Shown one piece after another: positions 54,610-63,861 of a DNA stretch of 64,000 bases (the stretch's first letter is position 1; each line of letters starts with the position of its first letter). Position numbers and translations under genes: made by a program. Origin of the DNA: Paenibacillus ferrarius (GTDB taxonomy: Bacteria > Bacillota > Bacilli > Paenibacillales > NBRC-103111); contig NZ_MBTG01000004.1 in NCBI RefSeq assembly GCF_002027705.1, positions 62,001-126,000 on the forward strand, written 5' to 3'. The notes beneath the pieces are model-generated. The model ran no database searches and was not told where the DNA came from. It worked only from the letters and a program-made list of their open reading frames with translations.

Positions 54610-56127
54610 CTAGCTCTTCCGATTGAAGCGCTCATCCAGCTTCTGCGCCATCCTGCGCGCCGCCTCCAGCTCTTCTTCGGTCAGCCTTGATGAGGCCGCG
54701 GCGCCGGCATCCGGCACCACAATCGGAATGTGCGGCTTCTGCGTTTTGCCTTGACGGCCTCTGGTGACAGAGCCGCCCGCTTTGGCGGCTTCCACCTTGG
54801 AAGCGGCCTTCTGCTTATAGCTGATCTTCTCGCGCACATACTCAACTGCATTCTCGTATGTACTGATTTGCTTGCCCAGCATATCGGATGCAACAGCTTC
54901 AATGGAAGATTTCGCCCATGAGCGGCGATCTATGTGCAAGAAGTGAATCAAAACATTAATTACTTCTTCTTTCAATTTGTAGTTGAGATCAATTTTCTCA
55001 AATATGTTAAGTACGCCGTCAGGAATGGAGCCCTGAGTAAAGAACATTTTCAAGACTGCCGTATACGGCTCGTTTCGCATAATGTAATTGTACTGATGAT
55101 CGGTGCATTCGCCTCGCAGCTGCTGTGGCACCTCCAAATAGTACGCCATTTCTACGGACTTGTCGCCCGCCGTATCTTGGGAAATATCCGATTCGCCGCT
55201 TTGCGACCTTTCTTCTGTACGTGCTAACGTACGCTCGCGATCCTCATCGCGTTTCTTGCTCTGGCGATAGAATAAATTCGCATTGTATTGCATCAAATCC
55301 ATTTGCAGCTCGCCATCTTCAGCAAACACGCCATCCTCGTCAAGCAACCGACAGGTCTCCTGCAAAGATAAATTATATTTCTTCGCCACAATATTAATGG
55401 CCGCCATCTGATCCGGCTTGTGCTTGAGCGCCTCAACAAAAACTCGATTACTCGCTCCCCGAGGGAATCTCATAATAATATCCGCATACAGGAAGCCCTT
55501 GGTCGTAACGTCCATTCGGGCGTCTCCCTGCTTGCTCGCAGAGGCTTCGTACAATGCTTGCTCCAACTCATAATCAACCACTTGCGTGTTAAGACGGAAC
55601 AAATCATAGAACGGTACCGACAAGTTCTCCTCACTGGCATCCTGGCACTCTTCCGGCTCCGGCGACAGCAGCTCTTCCCGTAAGGAAAGCAGCATGAATT
55701 TGCCAACCTTATCCCGCAGCAGCAGCGTCAAATGCTGATTGCGGAAAAATTCATTAGGACTCAAAGGTTGAAATAACGTGTAAACGAAGACATAGTCTTC
55801 TTCACCTGGCAGAAACTTGCGGGTCGTTTGCAAAAGGCCGATGGCCTCCAGCTTGGAGGATTGTTCGATCAAATACTTGCGGCCGCGCTCTCCTTGCTCA
55901 AGCTCAAGCAGCAAAAACAATTTGCGCTGCTGCTCGAGCGACGAAAATCCGACTTTTTCTGCACTCATCTGCTGATAGAGAGCTTGATAGAGACTAATCG
56001 CAAGTCCGCCTATCATCGGCTGATACATCATCGCTAACATTTTATAATCCAAACTGCTCAAAGAAAAGTCACGGTTCACACAGAACCTGTGATTTTCGGT
56101 GAAATGCAGCATATTCGTCATTCGCAT
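54610..56127 (-). CDS. dnaB: Replication initiation and membrane attachment protein
   Basis: The protein is about 505 residues and matches the firmicute DnaB (not the helicase) layout: an N-terminal dimerisation domain (FSLSSLDYKMLAMMYQPMIGG), a middle linker rich in charge, a DnaD-like C-terminal domain (YTAVLKMFFTQGSIPDGVLNIFEKIDLNYKLKEEVINVLIHF, quoted in part SIPDGVLNIFEKIDLNYKL), and a basic tail. With DnaI it loads the replicative helicase and attaches the origin to the membrane. The start is uncertain: the frame is open to a TTG at 56157, and ATG 56127 or 56121 is more likely. Confidence 0.9.
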   Translation of the reverse strand: MRMTNMLHFTENHRFCVNRDFSLSSLDYKMLAMMYQPMIGGLAISLYQALYQQMSAEKVGFSSLEQQRKLFLLLELEQGERGRKYLIEQSSKLEAIGLLQTTRKFLPGEEDYVFVYTLFQPLSPNEFFRNQHLTLLLRDKVGKFMLLSLREELLSPEPEECQDASEENLSVPFYDLFRLNTQVVDYELEQALYEASASKQGDARMDVTTKGFLYADIIMRFPRGASNRVFVEALKHKPDQMAAINIVAKKYNLSLQETCRLLDEDGVFAEDGELQMDLMQYNANLFYRQSKKRDEDRERTLARTEERSQSGESDISQDTAGDKSVEMAYYLEVPQQLRGECTDHQYNYIMRNEPYTAVLKMFFTQGSIPDGVLNIFEKIDLNYKLKEEVINVLIHFLHIDRRSWAKSSIEAVASDMLGKQISTYENAVEYVREKISYKQKAASKVEAAKAGGSVTRGRQGKTQKPHIPIVVPDAGAAASSRLTEEELEAARRMAQKLDERFNRKS

Positions 56128-56253
56128 CCCGTTACAGCACCATCCTGCCTCAACCAATTACAGCTATGAAAGCTTTCGGTTTCTCTCTACTAGTCTACCA
56201 CAAAAATCGACACGCTTGGTATCTACCAGAGAAAAGATAATATTACCTAAAAT

Positions 56254-56277
56254 GAAAAAACCAACCTCTCAGTTGGC
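56254..56277 (-). terminator. Terminator of the HxlR gene
   Basis: Minus-strand CCAACTGAGAGGTTGG followed by six T; it lies 20 bp after the HxlR stop. Confidence 0.75.
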
Positions 56278-56296
56278 TAAATGATGAGAAATCCCT

Positions 56297-56662
56297 TTAA
56301 CTTCCTTTAACCGCGCAATCCTTCTTGTTTTTGTAACTGTTTCCCCATTCTTTCATGAGCAAAATAATCGGGACCAGCGTTCGCCCAAATTCGGTCAACG
56401 AGTACTCCACCTTCGGGGGAACTTGCGTGTACACCTCACGATGGACAACACCGTCCTCCTCCAACTCCCGCAGCTGCAGGGTCAGCATTCGCTGTGTGAT
56501 GGATGGACAGATTCTTTTGAATTCGTTGAATCTTTTGGTCCCGTCAATCAAATGAAATAATAGAATGCCTTTCCATTTACCCCCGATAACATCCAAGGTG
56601 TATTCAACGGGGCAGGCTTCTTTATTGGGATCGTCACCGTACCCTCTTTTGCGATCACGCAT
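56297..56662 (-). CDS. HxlR-family transcriptional regulator
   Basis: The 121-residue protein has the HxlR winged helix: [22 protein letters not shown], then [14 protein letters not shown] and the wing [16 protein letters not shown]. The single Cys in PVEYTL context (ACPVEY) is the redox or electrophile-sensing residue in many members such as HypR/YodB. The gene is divergent from a quinone-reductase gene 130 bp away, a pairing typical for electrophile-stress control. ATG 56662 is used, AAAGGGG lying about 8 nt upstream. Confidence 0.9.
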   Translation of the reverse strand: MRDRKRGYGDDPNKEACPVEYTLDVIGGKWKGILLFHLIDGTKRFNEFKRICPSITQRMLTLQLRELEEDGVVHREVYTQVPPKVEYSLTEFGRTLVPIILLMKEWGNSYKNKKDCAVKGS

Positions 56663-56791
56663 GGCATTCAACCCCTTTTACAGTATACAAATTGATACTA
56701 CATCACATGATTGTGCTTACTTACTATTTTAGAATATATAAAGTAAACTAACAACCGTAGAAGCAATTATCGATTATGAGGTGATAGGATT

Positions 56792-57835
56792 ATGGGTACA
56801 CAAGAAACGATGAAAGCAGTAGGGCTTTATCAATATTTAGATGCCGAGCATCCGGAAAGTTTGCTAGATGTCGTGATTGGGAAGCCAGTGCCAACTGGCA
56901 AGGATTTGCTGGTCAAAGTCAAAGCAATTTCCGTAAATCCCGTCGACGTCAAAGTTCGCGCTCCCAAAGCTAAGAAGGAAACCTCCCCTAGAATTCTCGG
57001 GTGGGACGTTGCAGGCGTCGTGGAGCAAACCGGCCCGGATTGCACATTATTTCAGCCAGGCGATGAAGTTTATTATGCAGGCAGTATTACTCGCCCAGGC
57101 GGAAACAGCGAATTTCATCTCGTGGATGAACGCATTGTCGGATTCAAACCGGCAGCTCTGAACTTCGCTGAGGCAGCGGCGCTTCCGCTCACAGCGATCA
57201 CCGCTTGGGAAGCATTGTTTGACAGGCTGGGCTTGTCCCGCAATCAAGAAAATAATACAGGCAAAACAATCTTGATCATAGGCGCTGCCGGAGGGGTAGG
57301 TTCAATTGCCGTGCAGCTCGCCAAATATGCCGGATTAACTGTCATTGGCACAGCTTCCCGCCCTGAATCGGCTGCTTGGGTCAAGGAGATGGGAGCCGAT
57401 CAGATTATCACCCATAACGATTCCTTCGTTCCTCAATTGAACGCAATCGGCTTGCCGAATGTTGACTATATCTTCTGTCTAAACAGTATGAAGCAGCACT
57501 GGCAGAACATGGCTGAAGCCATTGCGCCTCAGGGCCAAATTTGCTCCATTGTTGAAACAGACCAACTGCTGGACTTAACTTTGCTTAAAAATAAAAGCGT
57601 CACATTCGTTTGGGAATTCATGTTCACCCGTTCCATGTTCCAAACCGATGATATGATCGAACAGCACAAACTGCTAAATGAAGTCGCGCGATTCGTCGAT
57701 ACAGGAATCCTGCGCACCACCTTAGCGGAGACATTAACGCCAATTGACGCTGCAAGCTTGCGGCAAGCACATGCCCGCATTGAAGCAGGACGAACCGTCG
57801 GAAAGATTGTTTTAACTGCCCCTGAGGAACTGTAG
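56792..57835 (+). CDS. Zinc-type alcohol dehydrogenase-like quinone oxidoreductase
   Basis: The 347-residue MDR-superfamily protein has a GroES-like N-terminal domain (about residues 1-150) and an NADPH Rossmann domain (ILIIGAAGGVGSIAVQLAKYAG). Catalytic and structural zinc Cys/His residues are largely absent, so it is a zinc-independent quinone reductase or zeta-crystallin-type enzyme. It likely reduces quinones or enones. The divergent HxlR regulator is its probable repressor. A hairpin at 57867-57921 ends the transcript. Confidence 0.88.
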   Translation: MGTQETMKAVGLYQYLDAEHPESLLDVVIGKPVPTGKDLLVKVKAISVNPVDVKVRAPKAKKETSPRILGWDVAGVVEQTGPDCTLFQPGDEVYYAGSITRPGGNSEFHLVDERIVGFKPAALNFAEAAALPLTAITAWEALFDRLGLSRNQENNTGKTILIIGAAGGVGSIAVQLAKYAGLTVIGTASRPESAAWVKEMGADQIITHNDSFVPQLNAIGLPNVDYIFCLNSMKQHWQNMAEAIAPQGQICSIVETDQLLDLTLLKNKSVTFVWEFMFTRSMFQTDDMIEQHKLLNEVARFVDTGILRTTLAETLTPIDAASLRQAHARIEAGRTVGKIVLTAPEEL

Positions 57836-57866
57836 ATGGCACTATTCCAACCCTTCCAATAATGAG

Positions 57867-57921
57867 AAAACCTCTATCGAGGCCATACAAAGATGAGCGG
57901 CCGCGTATAGAGGTAGGTTTT
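57867..57921. terminator. Hairpin downstream of the quinone reductase
   Basis: AAAACCTCTAT and ATAGAGGTAGGTTTT pair with a small bulge across a loop of about 29 nt. Confidence 0.5.
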
Positions 57922-57979
57922 ATCGCCAAATAGAAAGACGTTTTCGGGAACCGAAAACTTATACTTTCTATTGTGGTCA

Positions 57980-58022
57980 AAAAAGAACCTCGTTCCATGA
58001 AACATGGGATTCGGGGTTCTTT
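57980..58022. terminator. Bidirectional terminator
   Basis: AAAGAACC and GGTTCTTT pair with an inner CATG/CATG stem; it sits 26 bp after the alpha/beta hydrolase stop and ends that leftward transcript. Confidence 0.75.
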
Positions 58023-58047
58023 GGGCTGCTCAACAGGAGCAATTTGA

Positions 58048-58932
58048 CTAATTCGTGTATTCAGCAGACGGCTGGTCTTCCTTCGTTTCCTGCCCATACA
58101 TCGCAGGGTTCAACTTTTGGGCTATCGATAAATCAAGCTGTGCCCGTTCCGATTGCTCATCTTCCAAGCTATCTATCCATAGGTGAATCAAATCATTCAT
58201 CTTGGGAGCCTGCTTAAAGGGAATTTGGTGCTTCGTTTCCTTCAAGAAATAAAGCGAACTATGCGGCAATTCCTTGTGAAGCAGCATCGCATAGCGATGA
58301 AAAATAGCATCCTTTTGACCATAGATCAAAAGAATTGGATGCTGAATCCTGTGCAACCGCTTCGTGCAAGAGTATGTAAGGGACTGCTCAAAAAAAGACT
58401 GCACATTGTCAGAAGCATCGCTGAGAGCACTCTCGTACAGATGCCGATAGGTCGCTTCGTTATCCGCATTTCCATAAAAGACTGCCTTTTTCAACAACTT
58501 CAGCAGCAGCTCAGAGCCTGCCATTCTCGAAGCAAGCCAAACCCGGCTTCTGTTATAAGAATCTGTCAATTCTGACATTCCGCTAACCACAATTCCCCCT
58601 AGGAAACGTTCCGGATAAGAGAGCAATGCTTCAAGCAGCACAGAACCACCAGTAGAATAACCGCAGAGGAATGCTTTCTCGATCCCGATGTAATCCATCA
58701 ATTGACGAATATCCTCCGTGATAAGCGCATAATCGAGCGTTCGCTCAGAGGATTGGCTGGCCCCATGTCCTCGAATATCGAAGGTAATCACTTGGTAATG
58801 TTCGGATAGTTGATTCTTTTGATAGGCGAAAGCCTGCGAGGTTAATAATGGCGGATGAATAAAGACGATAGGCGTTCCGGTTCCCGTCATTTCATAATGC
58901 AGGATCGTCCCATTCACATAGGCAAAAGGCAA
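58048..58932 (-). CDS. Alpha/beta hydrolase
   Basis: The 294-residue protein has the oxyanion motif IVFIHPPLL, the nucleophile elbow CGYSTGG (Ser), the acid region LLIYGQKDAIF (Asp) and catalytic His in ETKHQIPF. TTG 58932 (LPFAYVNGT...) is preferred because GGAGG lies 8 nt upstream; the frame is open to 58965. The closest recognisable relatives are esterases and haloperoxidase-like hydrolases. The C-terminal 45 residues are charged and extend past the usual fold. No signal peptide. Substrate unknown. Confidence 0.9.
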   Translation of the reverse strand: MPFAYVNGTILHYEMTGTGTPIVFIHPPLLTSQAFAYQKNQLSEHYQVITFDIRGHGASQSSERTLDYALITEDIRQLMDYIGIEKAFLCGYSTGGSVLLEALLSYPERFLGGIVVSGMSELTDSYNRSRVWLASRMAGSELLLKLLKKAVFYGNADNEATYRHLYESALSDASDNVQSFFEQSLTYSCTKRLHRIQHPILLIYGQKDAIFHRYAMLLHKELPHSSLYFLKETKHQIPFKQAPKMNDLIHLWIDSLEDEQSERAQLDLSIAQKLNPAMYGQETKEDQPSAEYTN

Positions 58933-59004
58933 AGTAGTCTCCTCCGTTAGATCAATTTCGATCAATCCACCTTAGCGTGACCAACTCTGCCTGCTTTTAT
59001 GACA

Positions 59005-59295
59005 TTAAAACATTTTGAAACCTCGGATTCGCAGCGCTTTAATCGCCGATCCACTCAGGATTGCGCCTGCCAAACCACCGATTGCCGGTACGATGTCTAC
59101 AATTGTGAAACTCTCTCCGCTGGAAAGGAAAGAAGCCGATCCAGATCCAATTGATCCATAAATCACAACACCGATAACCAGAGCAATGAATGCATACAGC
59201 GGAAACCAGGTTGTTTTCATCAACATATTCAAAATAAAACCGATTCCAAAAAATAACACCATCATCAAGACAGTGGCGATGACCATTTGCAGCAC
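59005..59295 (-). CDS. YuiB-like membrane protein
   Basis: The 96-residue protein has three predicted membrane helices (about residues 2-24, 32-52 and 66-88). GTG 59295 with GGGGGAG 6 nt upstream is the start. In B. subtilis the yuiB gene lies next to yumB (NADH dehydrogenase) and yumC (ferredoxin-NADP reductase), and both counterparts are nearby here, which supports this name. The function is not known. Confidence 0.6.
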   Translation of the reverse strand: MLQMVIATVLMMVLFFGIGFILNMLMKTTWFPLYAFIALVIGVVIYGSIGSGSASFLSSGESFTIVDIVPAIGGLAGAILSGSAIKALRIRGFKMF

Positions 59296-59425
59296 AGTAT
59301 GCTCCCCCTTAACTTATCAAAAACTCATTCTTTCTCTTCTTAATTGTCCTTATAATTGTAATCCACGAATGGATACAGGTAAAGTGTACACAAATTGAAC
59401 ATTTCACATTTCACCCTTTGTTCAT

Positions 59426-59454
59426 TTGCCCTTTCCCCATGAATTGGATACAAT
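59426..59454 (+). promoter_or_regulatory. hemQ promoter
   Basis: TTGCCC (59426-59431) and TACAAT (59449-59454) are exactly 17 nt apart; the start codon is 34 bp downstream with GGAGG in place. Confidence 0.6.
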
Positions 59455-59488
59455 GTAGGGGATATTAGCCTTGAATGGAGGAACACTC

Positions 59489-60235
59489 ATGAGTGAAGCC
59501 GTACAAACGCTGGAAGGCTGGTATGCGCTCCATGATTTCCGTCTAATCGACTGGAACGCATGGCATGCTGCAACCCCGCAGGAGCGTAAACACGCAACAG
59601 AAGAACTTAACACTTTCCTGTCCCAATGGCAGCAAGTGGAAAACGATAAACTCGGCAGCACGGCCGTTTATAGCATCGTTGGTCAAAAAGCTGATTTTGT
59701 TTTCATGCAACTGCGTGAAACGCTGGAAGAGCTGAATGATCTGGAAAATGCTTTTAACAAATCCAGCTTCGCTGCATTCACAATTCCGGTCTATTCCTAT
59801 GTATCTATTGTAGAATTAAGCAGCTACTTGGCTAAACCGGGCGTTGATCCGGCTGAAGATCCAGAATTGCAAGCACGCTTGAAGCCGATTCTGCCCAAAG
59901 CGAAGCATATCTGCTTCTATCCGATGAACAAACGCCGCGATGGCAATGACAACTGGTACATGCTCCCTGCTGATGATCGCAAAACGATGATGCGCAGCCA
60001 TGGCATGATCGGACGTACATACGCTGGTAAAGTGAAACAAATTATCACGGGTTCTGTTGGCTTGGATGATTGGGAATGGGGCGTTACCCTCTTCTCGGAA
60101 GACCCGCTTCATTTCAAGAAGCTCGTGTATGAAATGCGTTTTGACGAAGTGAGCGCACGTTTTGGCGAATTCGGCGATTTCTACGTAGGCAATCTGCTTA
60201 CACCTGAGAAATTCGCACAATTAATCCAAGTATAA
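59489..60235 (+). CDS. hemQ: Coproheme decarboxylase (HemQ/ChdC)
   Basis: The 248-residue protein is a chlorite-dismutase-fold protein of the firmicute HemQ type. The catalytic Tyr region is [19 protein letters not shown], and the proximal His lies in [16 protein letters not shown]. The loop Gln in WGVTL-adjacent segment lacks the Arg of true chlorite dismutases. HemQ performs the last step of heme b synthesis in Gram-positives, turning coproheme III to heme with peroxide. ATG 59489 has GGAGG 8 nt upstream. It is monocistronic, with promoter and terminator. Confidence 0.95.
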   Translation: MSEAVQTLEGWYALHDFRLIDWNAWHAATPQERKHATEELNTFLSQWQQVENDKLGSTAVYSIVGQKADFVFMQLRETLEELNDLENAFNKSSFAAFTIPVYSYVSIVELSSYLAKPGVDPAEDPELQARLKPILPKAKHICFYPMNKRRDGNDNWYMLPADDRKTMMRSHGMIGRTYAGKVKQIITGSVGLDDWEWGVTLFSEDPLHFKKLVYEMRFDEVSARFGEFGDFYVGNLLTPEKFAQLIQV

Positions 60236-60243
60236 TTATTAAA

Positions 60244-60280
60244 TAAAGAGTGATGGACCTTTGGTCTGTCGCTCTTTTTT
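60244..60280 (+). terminator. hemQ terminator
   Basis: AAAGAGTGATGGACC and GGTCTGTCGCTCTTT pair with two mismatches, then a T-run. Confidence 0.85.
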
Positions 60281-60334
60281 CACATTGTGGACATTAATGC
60301 AAGCCGATAAACAACCACCACGAGTTTACATGGC

Positions 60335-60373
60335 AAAAAAAAGAAACACCGCTTGATCCCGAGCGATGCTTCC
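60335..60373 (-). terminator. Terminator of the ndh operon
   Basis: Minus-strand GAAGCATCGCT and AGCGGTGTTTC form an imperfect stem around CGGGATCA, followed by eight T, 14 bp after the stop of the 60387 gene. Confidence 0.8.
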
Positions 60374-60386
60374 TAATTGCAAATCC

Positions 60387-60668
60387 TTAATCTTCATCCT
60401 CGTCGTCCCGCAGGGCAGCCTCTAATTCAGCTTCCATTTGCGCTTTGCGGGCCAGATACGCCTCGGTATCGCGGTCACGCTGACGACCTTTCTCCTTCAA
60501 TCGTTCGATAGCAGGAAGAATTAGAATATCAATTTCTTTCTGGACAACAGCTACATGGTCATATCGTTTCTCAGACTCCAGAAAATGACCAACCTCGATC
60601 AGAGCATTGTAACGATCCAGTTCATCCCGGGTAAGAAGTCCTCTTACTTGGACACTGCAGTGCCGCAT
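60387..60668 (-). CDS. Small acidic helical protein in the ndh operon, unknown
   Basis: The 93-residue protein starts at ATG 60668 after GGGGGAA. It is probably all helical, with a long charged coiled coil in the second half (IERLKEKGRQRDRDTEAYLA) and an acidic tail (RDDEDED). It begins 27 bp after the NADH dehydrogenase gene and shares its terminator, so it belongs to that transcript. No family was recognised. Confidence 0.65.
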   Translation of the reverse strand: MRHCSVQVRGLLTRDELDRYNALIEVGHFLESEKRYDHVAVVQKEIDILILPAIERLKEKGRQRDRDTEAYLARKAQMEAELEAALRDDEDED

Positions 60669-60695
60669 GGCTATTCCCCCGTTGCTTGAAGATTC

Positions 60696-61886
60696 CTAGA
60701 AACGCCCTTTGCGAATTACGAGCGGAATGCCGCCGATAATGTACAGGTATCTCATATCAACCACTTTTTTCATCATGGCTGCAACGTTACCTTTCAATTT
60801 CCGGGAGCCTACGATACCGATCGCTTGACCTTTACCAAGGGAAGCCACCGTACCTTTGTTGGAGAACTTAAATGTTTTCATTTGCGAACCGCGAATGGAA
60901 GCAATCAAGTTATGCGCAACAGCTTCGCCTTGCTGCATGGCGATTTGGGCCGTTGGAGGGAATGGTCTGCCTTCATCGTTCATCACGATGGAACAGTCGC
61001 CTACAACATAGATATTGTCGAATTGCGGAGCACGCAGATGCTCGTCAACTTTAATGCGGCCGCGCATCGTTTCGAAACCTGCTTCATCCAGCATATGGTT
61101 GCCGCGGATTCCGCCTGTCCATACCACTGTTGCTGCTTTGATGAACTCGTCGCCAGCAATCAGCACACCTTCAGGCGTACATTCTTTGATGGCGGTACCG
61201 ATTTTGAAAGTGATGCCTTTATCTGTTAGCACTTTCATTGCATATTCAACCAGCTCAGGATCAAAACCTGGCAATGCAGTTGGAGCTGCTTCAATATTAT
61301 AAATCTTCACCAAGGAAGGATCTACGTCGAACTCTTTGCAAAGCTGCGGAATACGGTCAGCAAGTTCACCGATGAACTCGATACCTGTGAAGCCTGCTCC
61401 ACCGATGACGAATGTCAGGTAATCTTTGCGGTCCGGTTCACGCTTGTACTTCGCGAATTGGTACTCAATGTGCTCACGAATGAAACGAACGCTATTGATA
61501 CTGCGAATGTTCAATGCATTCTCTTTAAGCCCCGGAATACCGAAAGTTTCAGCTTCGCCGCCTAGTCCGATAACCAAGTAATCGTAGGAAAGCGTCCCAT
61601 CTTCAAGAATAACCTTTTTCTCATGAGGACGGATTTGTGTAACCGTTGATTTCACGAAATCTACTTTAAATTCATCAATCAACTTCAAAATGTTCACGCG
61701 TGCATTTTCAGGATTATCCGTCCCAGCCGCAGGCATATGAAGATGTGTTGTAATGTAATGGTAGTCATGTTTGTTCACAAGTGTTACATCAGCTTCATTG
61801 TAATTTAATTCTTTTTGCAAACGAATAGCAGAAAGAATCCCGCCATAACCGGCGCCTAAAATAACGATTCTTGGTATTCTACTCAT
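60696..61886 (-). CDS. ndh: Type II NADH dehydrogenase
   Basis: The 396-residue flavoprotein has two Rossmann loops, VILGAGYGGILSAIRL (FAD) and FVIGGAGFTGIEFIGELA (NADH), plus VYVVGDCS-like motif NIYVVGDCSIVMND and the quinone-site AQIAMQQGEAVAHNL. It oxidises NADH and reduces menaquinone without proton pumping. A Rex-like operator lies 50 bp upstream of the start. It is related to YumB/Ndh of B. subtilis; the following small gene is in the same operon. Confidence 0.95.
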   Translation of the reverse strand: MSRIPRIVILGAGYGGILSAIRLQKELNYNEADVTLVNKHDYHYITTHLHMPAAGTDNPENARVNILKLIDEFKVDFVKSTVTQIRPHEKKVILEDGTLSYDYLVIGLGGEAETFGIPGLKENALNIRSINSVRFIREHIEYQFAKYKREPDRKDYLTFVIGGAGFTGIEFIGELADRIPQLCKEFDVDPSLVKIYNIEAAPTALPGFDPELVEYAMKVLTDKGITFKIGTAIKECTPEGVLIAGDEFIKAATVVWTGGIRGNHMLDEAGFETMRGRIKVDEHLRAPQFDNIYVVGDCSIVMNDEGRPFPPTAQIAMQQGEAVAHNLIASIRGSQMKTFKFSNKGTVASLGKGQAIGIVGSRKLKGNVAAMMKKVVDMRYLYIIGGIPLVIRKGRF

Positions 61887-62305
61887 GTTTCTCTCACTTC
61901 CATATCCGTATTTATAGTCCTATGGTTTCTCTATTTTGTGAAAAATTACACAAACAGCTTCAAAAGTTGTATACTGCTTCTAGTTTGCACTCACTCACAG
62001 CGAATTATGATGAAACAAGCTGAAATTCGTCACAAGATGGATAAACTGATTCTCATGATATAATATAATTTTCATTAGTAAATATCAAGTGCTATTTTGG
62101 CTTAAAATAAGGCATACGGGGCATTCTAGCTTGTCCATGCATTGTAAGCATAACTTATCATATATATAAACGAAATATATAAATAAATCACACTTTTCTG
62201 TTTCCTTCAATAGAAGAGACGTTTATAATGGAATAATGATTGTGACTGTACTGAGAATTATTCTTACTCACCATCAAAGGAACTGAATCGGAGGAGTTTA
62301 TTCAA
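61887..62305. other. Divergent promoter region of ndh and the ferredoxin-NADP reductase
   Basis: No gene is seen in this AT-rich 419 bp. It contains the Rex-like operator near ndh and a TATAAT at 62224-62229 (TTTCCT 17 nt upstream) that probably serves the rightward reductase gene, whose GGAGGAG lies 8 nt before the ATG. Confidence 0.5.
61936..61953. promoter_or_regulatory. Rex operator upstream of ndh
   Basis: TTGTGAAAAATTACACAA is an almost perfect dyad close to the Rex consensus TTGTGAAnnnnTTCACAA. Rex is the NADH/NAD+-sensing repressor of Gram-positives and is known to control ndh in B. subtilis. Confidence 0.75.
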
Positions 62306-63307
62306 ATGAGCGAGAAAGAGACAAATCAAGACATTGTAGACATTATTGTAATTGGCGGCGGTCCTGCAGGGATGTTCGCTTCCTTCTACGCAGGGATGCG
62401 TCAAGCATCCGTGAAAATTATTGAAAGTATGCCGCAGCTCGGCGGACAACTTGCAGCCTTATATCCGGAGAAATACATCTACGATGTTGCCGGCTTTCCG
62501 AAAGTAACAGCGCAAGAATTAGTTAACAACCTGCTCTCCCAAATGAAACATTTCCCTATCCAAGTGTGCCTGGAAGAGAAAGTCCACCAAGTGGTGAAAA
62601 GCGAAGAGCGCCTTTTCGAAGTTACGACAGACTTGGGCACGCATTACAGCCGCGCTGTGATCGTAACTGGCGGGGTTGGCGCATTCGAACCACGTCGTCT
62701 GGAGCTTCCCGAAGCGGCACAGTTCGAGAAGAAGAACCTGCACTACTTCGTCAGCGATCTGAATGCTTTCGCAGGTCAAAAAGTATTGATCAGCGGCGGT
62801 GGCGACTCCGCAGTTGACTGGGCTCTGATGCTTGAGCCAATCGCTGAGAAAGTAACCCTTATTCATCGCAGAGATAAATTCCGTGCCCATGAGCACAGTG
62901 TTGAGAACTTGATGAATTCCAAAGTAAACGTTGTGACGCCTACCGAAATCACATCGCTTCATGGGACAGACCGCATTGAGCAAGTCACGCTCAAAGACAT
63001 CAAATCCGGTGAAGAAACCGTTCACGATGTGGATGCTGTTATCATTAACTTCGGATTCGTGTCTTCTCTTGGACCGATCTCCGAATGGGGACTTGAGATC
63101 GAGAACGGATCCATCGTTGTTGATTCCAGAATGGAAACGAACATTCCAGGTATCTTCGCAGCCGGGGATATCACAACCTATCCTGGCAAATTAAAATTGA
63201 TTGCGGTTGGCTTCGGAGAAGCACCTACAGCGATTAACAACGCCAAAGTGTATATTGACCCTACAGCTAAGCTTTCACCAGGACACAGCAGCAACCTTAA
63301 ATTTTAA
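62306..63307 (+). CDS. Ferredoxin/flavodoxin-NADP reductase, thioredoxin-reductase-like (YumC type)
   Basis: The 333-residue protein has the FAD loop [17 protein letters not shown], the NADP loop [15 protein letters not shown], and [23 protein letters not shown] (quoted in part: [14 protein letters not shown]). The CxxC of thioredoxin reductase is absent, which fits type 2 ferredoxin-NADP reductases such as YumC. It supplies electrons between NADPH and ferredoxin or flavodoxin. GGAGGAG precedes the ATG. The gene is divergent from ndh, as in the yumB-yumC neighbourhood. Confidence 0.94.
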   Translation: MSEKETNQDIVDIIVIGGGPAGMFASFYAGMRQASVKIIESMPQLGGQLAALYPEKYIYDVAGFPKVTAQELVNNLLSQMKHFPIQVCLEEKVHQVVKSEERLFEVTTDLGTHYSRAVIVTGGVGAFEPRRLELPEAAQFEKKNLHYFVSDLNAFAGQKVLISGGGDSAVDWALMLEPIAEKVTLIHRRDKFRAHEHSVENLMNSKVNVVTPTEITSLHGTDRIEQVTLKDIKSGEETVHDVDAVIINFGFVSSLGPISEWGLEIENGSIVVDSRMETNIPGIFAAGDITTYPGKLKLIAVGFGEAPTAINNAKVYIDPTAKLSPGHSSNLKF

Positions 63308-63323
63308 TCATTTTTCTACATAA

Positions 63324-63371
63324 AAAGGGGTATTCTATTCCTAATCCACAGATTAGGAGGAATACCCCTTT
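63324..63371 (+). promoter_or_regulatory. Hairpin that encloses the ribosome-binding site of the next gene
   Basis: AAAGGGGTATT (63324-63334) pairs with AATACCCCTTT (63361-63371) and CTAATC with GATTAG inside. The AGGAGG at 63355-63360 lies in the hairpin and the TTG start at 63370 in its 3' arm. It can act as terminator of the reductase transcript and as a block on translation. Confidence 0.7.
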
Positions 63372-63618
63372 GTCTTATATATGTCCGGTCTGTAATGGCC
63401 TGCAGGAAATGCATACGGAATGTCCTAACTGCTCGCAGCCTGTCAGTGATTATGGGAGATTAAGTGATTATGTCGGTCCCTATTCTCCTTATCTGGAGAT
63501 AGATGAGATTTCCTCATCCGTGGGAACAAAGATCGACCAACAGGGTGCGTGCGTCCATCTTGTCGTATGTTCCGCTTGCACGCACAGTTATACCATCCAG
63601 ATCAACTCTTCGATCTAA
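63370..63618 (+). CDS. Small double zinc-ribbon-like protein
   Basis: The 82-residue protein starts at TTG 63370, 9 nt after AGGAGG. It has CPVCNGLQEMHTECPNC near the N-terminus and VCSACTHSY near the C-terminus, so one CxxC pair plus another CxxC and a Cys/His could bind zinc. The middle is acidic with many Tyr (YVGPYSPYLEIDE). No family was recognised, though similar short proteins occur in Paenibacillus. Translation may be controlled by the surrounding hairpin. Confidence 0.7.
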   Translation: MSYICPVCNGLQEMHTECPNCSQPVSDYGRLSDYVGPYSPYLEIDEISSSVGTKIDQQGACVHLVVCSACTHSYTIQINSSI

Positions 63619-63636
63619 CTATTGCTTATCATGATC

Positions 63637-63792
63637 TTAATTGAGCGGTGTTTCATCCTTCATCAAAACATGCAGTTTCAAATTCCGTCTTTGAATTTCT
63701 GCGAGCAATAGGTCAACAAAATCAGATTCCAATCTCAAATCCAGTGCTTTGTAATAAGAGTCGATCAATGTTTCGTCGCTAATTTGTCTCAC
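63637..63792 (-). CDS. sda: Sporulation checkpoint inhibitor Sda
   Basis: The 51-residue peptide (VRQISDETLIDSYYKALDLR...) matches the known Sda pattern: SDE-LI-SY-KA in helix one and FVDLLLAEIQRRNL in helix two, the antiparallel helical hairpin that blocks histidine kinase KinA. Sda stops sporulation when replication is under way or stalled. The start is GTG 63792, with AAGGTGA 7-8 nt upstream. As in B. subtilis, DnaA boxes lie just upstream. The C-terminus is slightly longer than the usual 46 residues. Confidence 0.9.
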   Translation of the reverse strand: MRQISDETLIDSYYKALDLRLESDFVDLLLAEIQRRNLKLHVLMKDETPLN

Positions 63793-63861
63793 TGAAATCA
63801 CCTTTATTCTATAATTTGTAATTATATTATCACGGGGGAAAAATTAGAACAAGCGTTCCGT

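Noticed and set aside
57624..58097. 157-codon minus-strand ORF between quinone reductase and hydrolase
   Set aside because: It overlaps the 3' end of one real gene and the 3' end of another and contains two terminator hairpins.
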